Source: Jannaschia aquimarina (GTDB taxonomy: Bacteria; Pseudomonadota; Alphaproteobacteria; Rhodobacterales; Rhodobacteraceae). From it: DNA of 46,166 nucleotides. Position 1 is the stretch's first letter. Every line of letters begins with the position of its first letter. The notes under the pieces are model-generated. The model ran no database searches. It was not told the DNA's origin and worked only from the letters and a program-made list of their open reading frames with translations. Positions 24,782 through 30,563 of the stretch are shown one piece after another. Location of the stretch: NCBI RefSeq assembly GCF_000877395.1, contig NZ_JYFE01000004.1, positions 1 through 46,166 on the forward strand, read 5' to 3'. The position numbers were made by a program, and so were the translations under genes.

Positions 24782-25807
24782 ATGGGTTGGAAGGAACACC
24801 CATACGCGCTGGCAGCGGGCGGCGCAGTGAGCCTTATCGATCAGACTGACCATGGGTGCCCTGCTTTCTCGGTAGCCGCTCAGGCTCTTGAGCAGAACCG
24901 TTCCTTCATCGCTAGGCACAAGCTGGGCGGGCCGGACTTCGAGATTTGGCTATTGCCGAGTTCCCTGAAAGCCAACGCCCGCGCGTTCGATCTTGGTGCG
25001 GTGGGCGCCGTGTTCATACATGGCGGACTGCTGACAAGACTCTGGGATGCACTGGCGCGCGTTGTTGCGGGATCGGTCTTTTTGGCGAGCCGTTTTGCGT
25101 GGAAACGGCCGGGACCCGATGCGGACGTCCCCGGCGGGCCATGGGTCGTGGCGAACGACAAAAGGTCGGCCTACTTTTTGGAGGCCTTTGGGCGAGCAGT
25201 AGAGTTCGTCATTTTCCATGAGATCGCGCATCTCCGTCGGCGTCATGTTCGGCGCTACCGCGATGCGTCCGGTCACGACTTTATCGATGAGGCCTTCGGA
25301 ATGGCCTCAGAGGCCGTGGTGGGTTCGAAGCTATTGCAGCTTTTGGAGTTCGATGCCGACGCGACGGCGCTTGAGATGTGCTTGAACGCTACCTCGTGGT
25401 TTCGCGCGGAACGGGGCGAGGGATCGAGCGCACTGGAACCAGACCACCTCACCAGCGAGCTTTTTCTTCGGCTCCTGGCGGGCCCCGTGACCTTTCTTGC
25501 TCTAGATCTGGATGCAGAGCAGTCAGCCGTAAGCTACCACGGGCAACATCCTCCGTCAGTTCATCGTGCAATGCGCTATACGTTGCTGTTGGGAGACACC
25601 ATCCGCTCTTTGTCGGTCGAGTCCGACATCGAGCCGTTCGTCGATCAGGCATGGACCGAACTGGGTTTTCTGGCCCGACGATTAGGTGTCAATGGCGGTC
25701 GTTGGCATCATCGACGGGACGAGCTTCTTGCGTTCGAACAATTGAACCGGATCGCCGACGAAGCGAATGCATTCTCTCGGGCGATCGATCGTGAGATGTC
25801 GTCTTAA
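24782..25807 (+). CDS. Putative zinc metallopeptidase 4 (HEIAH)
   Basis: The 341-residue protein has H146-E-I-A-H150 in AVEFVIFHEIAHLRRRH, H155 at the conserved offset and E189-F-D-A-D193 in LQLLEFDADATALEM. This is the member closest in motif style to Lit-like/U49 peptidases as I recall them. The N-terminal part has DFEIWLLPSSLKANARAFDL. No export signal is present. AAGGAGG upstream gives it the best ribosome site of the operon. It is the last gene; a repeat copy follows 126 nt after the stop and no clear terminator was seen. Confidence 0.75.
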   Translation: MGWKEHPYALAAGGAVSLIDQTDHGCPAFSVAAQALEQNRSFIARHKLGGPDFEIWLLPSSLKANARAFDLGAVGAVFIHGGLLTRLWDALARVVAGSVFLASRFAWKRPGPDADVPGGPWVVANDKRSAYFLEAFGRAVEFVIFHEIAHLRRRHVRRYRDASGHDFIDEAFGMASEAVVGSKLLQLLEFDADATALEMCLNATSWFRAERGEGSSALEPDHLTSELFLRLLAGPVTFLALDLDAEQSAVSYHGQHPPSVHRAMRYTLLLGDTIRSLSVESDIEPFVDQAWTELGFLARRLGVNGGRWHHRRDELLAFEQLNRIADEANAFSRAIDREMSS

Positions 25808-25932
25808 GAATAAACTGAGCAGCTAGATCGAAGCATACAGCATCCTGCGCAGAGCCGCATACCTTGCTCTGGCGAAGTCGCTCGTTTCAGGGAAGTGCAC
25901 TTCGGCGACGCACTCGCAGCCGTTCCGAACGA

Positions 25933-25999
25933 GTGTCATCGCGTGACGCGGCCGGAGCAGACCCTCCCGAAACAGATCCACCTCGTCACCGGATCATAC
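25933..25999 (+). repeat. 67-nt dispersed intergenic palindromic repeat, copy F
   Basis: It begins GTGTCATCGCGTGACGCGG, contains CCGAAACAGATCC and ends CGTCACCGGATCATAC. The first and last 16 nt can pair at about 13 positions. It lies between the convergent metallopeptidase operon and azlD. The preceding GCAGCCGTTCCGAACG matches copy E. Confidence 0.83.
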
Positions 26000-26031
26000 G
26001 CCAGCAACACGGTTTGCCGGGACGCCTGTAA

Positions 26032-26334
26032 TTAGATCGGGAGCAGGCTGCCAATCGCGATGAAAGCACCTACTCCGATGGCCATGGTGAGGATCACGTG
26101 GTTCGACCATGCGGCGACCGCGACCGCGACGGCAGCCGCAAGCCACGCTTGAGGTGATGCACCCGCCAGGGACGAAGCCACGAGCGCCACGACTAGGCAG
26201 CCTGGCAAGTCATGCAGAACAGCGCGCAGGGCTGGACGGCGCTCGACCGCGTCGCCGATGAACAGGCCGGTCAGACGGATCGCGAACGTGCCCGCTACGA
26301 GCAGACCGATCAGCAGCCATTGCGCCTCGGTCAT
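26032..26334 (-). CDS. azlD: AzlD-type branched-chain amino acid transporter subunit
   Basis: The 100-residue protein has three to four hydrophobic segments (LLIGLLVAGTFAIRLTGLFI, CLVVALVASSLAG, VILTMAIGVGAFIAIGSLL) and the FAIRLTG and LPGCLVVALV motifs typical of AzlD. With AzlC it forms the AzlCD exporter for branched-chain amino acids in the inner membrane. Its start overlaps the azlC stop by 4 nt. Confidence 0.9.
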   Translation of the reverse strand: MTEAQWLLIGLLVAGTFAIRLTGLFIGDAVERRPALRAVLHDLPGCLVVALVASSLAGASPQAWLAAAVAVAVAAWSNHVILTMAIGVGAFIAIGSLLPI

Positions 26335-27035
26335 GACGGGCGCTCCGGCGCGGTGCCCGCGCGACCGGCCGCCGCCAGACGCATCGCGCCCGAAACGATG
26401 ACGCCCACCGCAGCCCCCCCGAGGATCGCGAACGCGCCTTCCACCTCGAACCGAACCAACACGGCCGTCGCCGCAAAGCTCGATGCGAACGGCAGGAGGT
26501 CGCGACGACCGCGCCACAGGCCGCGCGCCATGGCGATGAAGGCAGCCGTGAAAGCGAAGCCGATGCCGTAGCCCGTAAGATCGGGGACGCCCGCCCCGAT
26601 CCATGCGCCCAGCACGGTGGAGCCGGTCCACATGGCGACGACCATCAGACCCGAGCCGATCAGGAAATCCGCGTCGACACTCGGATCGCGGGCACGCTCG
26701 GACATGGTCAGCGCCCAGTTCTCGTCGGCGGTGACGTGAACGGCGAGCAGCTTCTTCATCAATGGCGTCGCACGTAGGACCTCCGACAGGGACGCCATGA
26801 TCCCGAGACATCGCAGGTTCAGCGCCATCCCCGCCACCACCGCGCCCGCAACCGCGCCATTCGCCGCGAACTGATCCACCGCGGCGATCTGAGACGATCC
26901 GGCGAAAACGCCGACACTCATCAGCCCGACCCCCCATGCCGGAAAGCCGACCTGAGCCGCCAGCACGCCGAAGGCGAAGCCGTAGACGGCTGCTCCGATG
27001 CCGAGAGGGAGGATAAGGGTTGCGCCGCGCCACAT
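26331..27035 (-). CDS. azlC: AzlC family branched-chain amino acid permease
   Basis: The 234-residue protein is a polytopic membrane protein with the AzlC marks GATLILPLGIGAAVYGFAFG, VGVFAGSSQIAAV, LNLRCLGIMASL (AzlC-type NLRH/NLR region) and VTADENWAL. It forms an exporter with AzlD. The start is taken at 27035; an upstream ATG at 27104 would add 23 residues that do not resemble the family. It is divergent from an Lrp-type regulator, the classical control arrangement for azlCD. Confidence 0.9.
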   Translation of the reverse strand: MWRGATLILPLGIGAAVYGFAFGVLAAQVGFPAWGVGLMSVGVFAGSSQIAAVDQFAANGAVAGAVVAGMALNLRCLGIMASLSEVLRATPLMKKLLAVHVTADENWALTMSERARDPSVDADFLIGSGLMVVAMWTGSTVLGAWIGAGVPDLTGYGIGFAFTAAFIAMARGLWRGRRDLLPFASSFAATAVLVRFEVEGAFAILGGAAVGVIVSGAMRLAAAGRAGTAPERPS

Positions 27036-27134
27036 ATCGAGACCTATAGCCGGGGCGAACGATGACGTTGTATCGAGAATACGTCTGCGGTGATGATGAT
27101 ACATCAGGAAAGCGGCGCGGAGGGCGTATCGAGA
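27035..27134. promoter_or_regulatory. Divergent azlC/Lrp promoter region with three TATCGAGA boxes
   Basis: TATCGAGA occurs at 27035-27042, 27071-27078 and 27127-27134, all in the same orientation, within 100 nt between azlC and the Lrp-type gene. Repeated boxes spaced over a divergent promoter are what an Lrp-family octamer would need; binding is inferred. Confidence 0.4.
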
Positions 27135-27136
27135 TC

Positions 27137-27589
27137 ATGGATACCATCGACCGCAAGCTTCTAGCACTGATGCAACGAGATGCGCGCACGTCCATCCGCG
27201 AGCTCGCTGACAAAGCTGGTGCATCCACCGCCTCGGTGCAGCGCCGCCTAAAGCGATTGCGCGAAGACGGCACGATCATGTCCGAGGTCGCGGTGGTCGA
27301 GCCGAAACGCGCGGGCTTCGGCCTTACCGCGCTCATCGCCGTGGAACTGGAACGCGACGGTCCCGACCGCGTGGATGCATTCAAGCGGCGGGCCATAGCC
27401 GAGAATCAGGTGCAGCAATGCTACTGCGTGGCCGGCGATACCGACTTCGTCGTCATCGCCGTCCTACGCGACATGGAGGATTACGAGGCGTTCACAGCGC
27501 GCTTCTTCGAAGACCCCCACGTCCGCCACTACCGCGCGTCCATCGTGGTCAGCCGCGTGAAGACAGGAAGCGCAATCCCTCTAAGGTAG
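27137..27589 (+). CDS. Lrp/AsnC family transcriptional regulator
   Basis: The 150-residue protein begins MDTIDRKLLALMQRDARTSI, the typical Lrp opening, followed by the helix-turn-helix (LADKAGASTASVQRRLKRLR, EDGTIM) and an RAM ligand-binding domain (FGLTALIAVELE, QQCYCVAGDTDFVVIAVLRD). The start at 27137 matches family length; an upstream in-frame extension to 27062 is not needed. It is divergent from azlCD, which it probably activates in response to branched-chain amino acids. Its 3' end overlaps the convergent cNMP-binding gene by 61 nt. Confidence 0.92.
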   Translation: MDTIDRKLLALMQRDARTSIRELADKAGASTASVQRRLKRLREDGTIMSEVAVVEPKRAGFGLTALIAVELERDGPDRVDAFKRRAIAENQVQQCYCVAGDTDFVVIAVLRDMEDYEAFTARFFEDPHVRHYRASIVVSRVKTGSAIPLR

Positions 27590-27960
27590 GTGGTCCTCAT
27601 GGGCATACGAGAGGAAAACGCCGACATCACCGCCGCGCGGAACGACTGGTCCGAGTCGAGGAGCCGATGGAAAGCTTCGGCGGGAATAGCGACGGCTTCG
27701 AGGGCCCCTTCCGCATAGCCCCATGCGCCATATGGTCGCCCGGTCAGAAGGCACGTCGTCGTCATCACGCATCCCTCCCCCGGTCCGAGCCGATAGAGCA
27801 CGACGACACGTCCCGAGAGTGCAGTCTGTTCCACGCGAACGGACCCGGAGAGCGGGACGAGATAGGCCTGCCCCTCGTCACCCGGCGCGAAGAGACGCGT
27901 TCCATCCGCGGCCGATATCCTTCGGCCGTGAGCCGAGACGAGGCGGGCGAGATCGGTCAC
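27529..27960 (-). CDS. Truncated Crp/Fnr-type cyclic nucleotide-binding domain protein
   Basis: The 143-residue protein has a recognisable cNMP-binding beta-roll (LFAPGDEGQAYLVPLSGSVR, VVVLYRLGPGEGCVMTTTCL, and AVAIPAEAFHRLL) and the start of the dimerisation helix (FRAAVMSAFSSRM). It then ends without the helix-turn-helix expected for a Crp/Fnr regulator (usual length about 220). The last 61 nt overlap the 3' end of the Lrp gene, so the DNA-binding half has probably been lost by a rearrangement. It starts with GTG overlapping the ArsR stop. It may act as a domain-only regulator or be non-functional. Confidence 0.65.
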   Translation of the reverse strand: MTDLARLVSAHGRRISAADGTRLFAPGDEGQAYLVPLSGSVRVEQTALSGRVVVLYRLGPGEGCVMTTTCLLTGRPYGAWGYAEGALEAVAIPAEAFHRLLDSDQSFRAAVMSAFSSRMPMRTTYLRGIALPVFTRLTTMDAR

Positions 27961-28325
27961 TGCGGCGCGCAGAACACGGCGTAGAGCGCGGCCATCAGCG
28001 CCCGCGTCTCGGCGTCAGCCAGGCGATAATGGATCGTCTGGCTCTCCCGGCGCGTGGCGACCATGCCGGAGGCGCGCAAACGGGCGAGATGCTGGGACAA
28101 TGCGGACTGGGACAGGCCGATCTCGCGCTGGAGCGCGCCAACCGAAGCCTCGCCGGTGCCCTCATGCTCCAGCTTGGCGAGGTGGCAGAGGATCAATAGC
28201 CGCTTGGGGTTGCCAGCCTCGGCGAGGCGGGCGGCGACGTGGCCGGCCTTCGCTTCCAGCTCGGACAGGGAAGGCGACTCGGGCAAGGCGATATCCTGTA
28301 TATTAGATTTGACTGATAAAGACAT
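27957..28325 (-). CDS. ArsR-family persulfide-sensing repressor (SqrR/BigR-like)
   Basis: The 122-residue winged-helix protein has NPKRLLILCHLAKLE, then LQREIGLSQSALSQHLARLR and VATRRESQTIHYRL. Cys47 (LILCHL) and Cys119 (VFCAPQ) match the two cysteines which, in SqrR and BigR, form a polysulfide bridge in response to reactive sulfur and release DNA. The neighbouring operon of YeeE/YedE, persulfide dioxygenase, rhodanese and SulP genes fits this regulator. It is divergent from that operon; an inverted repeat lies at its start. Function by family, not tested. Confidence 0.9.
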   Translation of the reverse strand: MSLSVKSNIQDIALPESPSLSELEAKAGHVAARLAEAGNPKRLLILCHLAKLEHEGTGEASVGALQREIGLSQSALSQHLARLRASGMVATRRESQTIHYRLADAETRALMAALYAVFCAPQ

Positions 28326-28337
28326 CTCTTATATGTA
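28299..28337 (+). promoter_or_regulatory. Promoter and candidate SqrR/BigR operator of the sulfur operon
   Basis: TTGACT (28309-28314), a 17-nt spacer and TATGTA (28332-28337) form a good sigma-70 promoter toward the YeeE gene. Imperfect arms TATATTAGA (28299-28307) and TCTCTTATA (28325-28333) straddle the spacer, where a repressor would block polymerase. The region is AT-rich compared with surroundings. Confidence 0.55.
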
Positions 28338-28385
28338 TCGGGTAAAGGGCGTCCTAGCAAGGTCGGCCGATCCGAGGAGAAAGAC

Positions 28386-28832
28386 ATGCCACCCATCACA
28401 CCTACCGGATCCACGCCCCTCGCTTCCCTCACGGGTGGCATCCTGATCGGCATGTCGGCCGTGATGGTGATGGTGCTCTTCGGTCGCATCGCCGGAATCG
28501 CCGGGATCACGCGTGGGGCTGTGGGCATGTCAGGGGGCGGCGACTGGGGGTGGCGATTGAGTTTCATAGCCGGGTTGATCGCTGCGCCGGTCCTGGTTGG
28601 AACCGTCGTCAGGCCGGTGGAGCAGACCGTCTCTGCCAATCTGCCGATGATGGCGGTCGCGGGCCTTCTGGTGGGCACGGGTGTCGCGCTCGGCTCGGGC
28701 TGCACGTCCGGCCACGGGGTCTGCGGCCTGGCGCGGCTATCAGTCCGCTCGCTGGCCGCCGTGTCGACCTTCATGGCCGTGGCCGCCTCGACGGTCTTCG
28801 TCCTACGCCACCTGATCGGGAGCCCGGTCTGA
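28386..28832 (+). CDS. YeeE/YedE family sulfur-transport half-protein 1
   Basis: The 148-residue membrane protein has about four helices and the conserved YeeE/YedE loop GSGCTSGHGVCGLARLSVRS with its two cysteines. Such proteins (TsuA, PmpA-like) move thiosulfate or other sulfane sulfur species across the inner membrane. GAGGAG lies just before the ATG. Its TGA overlaps the ATG of the next half-protein (TGATG), and the two together equal one full-length transporter. Confidence 0.9.
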   Translation: MPPITPTGSTPLASLTGGILIGMSAVMVMVLFGRIAGIAGITRGAVGMSGGGDWGWRLSFIAGLIAAPVLVGTVVRPVEQTVSANLPMMAVAGLLVGTGVALGSGCTSGHGVCGLARLSVRSLAAVSTFMAVAASTVFVLRHLIGSPV

Positions 28833-29275
28833 TGCGGGTGGTTCTGGGTTTTGCTGCCGGGCTCCTGTTCGGCGTGGGTCTCGTGGTCTCTGGCATGTCG
28901 GACCCGGCGAAGGTGCTGAACTTTCTCGACGTCGCCAATTGGACCACCACCTGGGATCCGAGCCTTGCCTTCGTGATGGGCGGAGCGAGTGTTACGGCCT
29001 TTGTTGGCTACCGCCTCGCCTGGCGCAGGTCCGCGCCCGTGCTAATGGACGACTTCGACGTCCCCTCCTCCACCGCCGTCGATCGCCCGCTGCTGACGGG
29101 GGCCGCGCTGTTCGGCCTGGGTTGGGGCATCGGCGGCTTCTGCCCCGGCCCCGCCTGGACCGCCCTGCCGCTGATGGCGCCGGGCACCCTCGCCTTCCTG
29201 CCCGCGATGCTGTTCGGCCTGTGGCTCGGCGGGCGGGCCAAGGCCTCTCCCCTCTTCGCCGGAGCCTCTGCATGA
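28832..29275 (+). CDS. YeeE/YedE family sulfur-transport half-protein 2 (DUF6691-like)
   Basis: The 147-residue membrane protein begins MRVVLGFAAGLLFGVGLVVS, has GMSDPAKVLNFLD and ends with the second conserved Cys loop, GIGGFCPGPAWTALPLM. It matches the second half of YeeE/YedE transporters (PmpB-like). Translationally coupled to half 1 and, by ATGA overlap, to the MBL hydrolase that follows. It probably imports or exports sulfur for the persulfide pathway. Confidence 0.9.
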   Translation: MRVVLGFAAGLLFGVGLVVSGMSDPAKVLNFLDVANWTTTWDPSLAFVMGGASVTAFVGYRLAWRRSAPVLMDDFDVPSSTAVDRPLLTGAALFGLGWGIGGFCPGPAWTALPLMAPGTLAFLPAMLFGLWLGGRAKASPLFAGASA

Positions 29276-30177
29276 CCGAGCCGCTGATCCGCCATTCCCC
29301 ATCGAGAGGCCCGAGCAGCCCGGACGTCTGGGGCGTATACGACGAGCCGACCGGCTCGGTGCAATATGTCGCGGCTTGCCCCGTGACCCGCAAGGCTGCG
29401 CTGATCGACGTGGTGCTGGGCTTCGATCCGAGATCCTTCGCCACGAACACGCGTAGCATGGACGCAGTCCTCGACCTCGTCGGGCACGAGAAACTGGTCG
29501 TCGAGCACATCCTCGACACCCACCCCCATGCCGACCACCTGATGGCCTCCGCACGCTTGCGCGAGGCGACCGGCGCGCCCAACGCCATCGGCGCCAAGGT
29601 TCGTGAGATCGCCGCGCTCTGGCGCGACCTCTACCATCTGCCGGACGCCTTCGATCCCAACCGGGACTTCGACCGCCTGCTCGCGGACGGCGATACATTC
29701 TCCATCGGCGATCTACCCGTCCGCGTGATGCTGAGCCCGGGGCACACGCTGGGCTCAATCAGCTTCGTGGTGGGCGAAGACGTGGCCTTCGTCCACGACA
29801 CCTTGATGTACCCGGACATGGGAACATCGCGATGTGACTTCCCAGGGGGCTCGGCCGCCGAGCTTTGGGACAGCGTGCAGGCGATCCTCGCGCTGCCCGG
29901 GCCCACACGCCTCTTCGTCGGCCACGATTACGGCGCCGAGGGCCGCGAGGATCCGATGTGGGAGGCAACCGTCGCCGACCATCTCGATCGCAACAAGCAT
30001 GTCCATGCGGGCGCCGACCGCGATGCGTGGATCGCCAAGCGCGAAGAGCGCGACGCCACGCTCGCGCTGCCCGACCGTATGCTCGCGGCACTTCAGGTCA
30101 ATCTGCGCGCCGGGCGACTGCCCGAGGCGGAAGCCGACGGTCACCGCTATCTGAAAATGCCGCTAAATCGCTTCTGA
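29272..30177 (+). CDS. MBL-fold persulfide dioxygenase-like hydrolase (ETHE1/Blh type)
   Basis: The 301-residue protein has the metal motif THPHADHLM (HxHxDH), His in LSPGHTLGSISF, Asp in FVHDTLMYPDMGTSRCDFPG and the last His in LFVGHDYG. YPDMGTSRCDFPGG is typical of the ETHE1/Blh persulfide dioxygenases, mononuclear iron enzymes that oxidise glutathione persulfide to sulfite. A bacterial length of about 290-300 is normal. Its neighbours (SqrR-like repressor, rhodanese, transporter) support this role. Confidence 0.92.
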   Translation: MTEPLIRHSPSRGPSSPDVWGVYDEPTGSVQYVAACPVTRKAALIDVVLGFDPRSFATNTRSMDAVLDLVGHEKLVVEHILDTHPHADHLMASARLREATGAPNAIGAKVREIAALWRDLYHLPDAFDPNRDFDRLLADGDTFSIGDLPVRVMLSPGHTLGSISFVVGEDVAFVHDTLMYPDMGTSRCDFPGGSAAELWDSVQAILALPGPTRLFVGHDYGAEGREDPMWEATVADHLDRNKHVHAGADRDAWIAKREERDATLALPDRMLAALQVNLRAGRLPEAEADGHRYLKMPLNRF

Positions 30178-30189
30178 AAGGACGCTGCC

Positions 30190-30555
30190 ATGAATTTGAG
30201 CTTCAAGGACCTTGTCGCTGAAGCGCGCGAACGGGTCGACATTGTCGCCCCGGCGGAGGCCGACGGCCTCATCCTAGACGTGCGCGAGCCCGACGAGTTG
30301 GACCAGGCAGGCCGGGTCGCGGACGCGCTCGCGATCCCGCGCGGCGTGCTCGAGACCCGCGCCGATCCCGAGAGCCCGATGGCCGAGGCACGCCTGACCG
30401 AGGTCCGTGAAAGCGGAACGGTGGACGTGCTCTGCGCTTCGGGCGGACGCGCGGCGCTCGCCGCCGACACGCTGCGTCGCATGGGCTATCGCGCCCGCGT
30501 CATCGAGGGCGGGATCGCGGGCTGGAAGGAAGCGGGCCTGCCGACGGAAGGCTGA
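30190..30555 (+). CDS. Rhodanese-like sulfurtransferase
   Basis: The 121-residue single-domain protein has LILDVREPDELDQAGRVADA and the active-site loop DVLCASGGRAALAA with catalytic Cys, then GGIAGWKEAGLP. Such proteins transfer sulfane sulfur to thiols or cyanide and often partner with persulfide dioxygenase. It begins 12 nt after the dioxygenase gene, in the same operon. The CASGGR loop is six residues as in sulfur rhodaneses. Confidence 0.93.
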   Translation: MNLSFKDLVAEARERVDIVAPAEADGLILDVREPDELDQAGRVADALAIPRGVLETRADPESPMAEARLTEVRESGTVDVLCASGGRAALAADTLRRMGYRARVIEGGIAGWKEAGLPTEG

Positions 30556-30563
30556 CCCGACGC

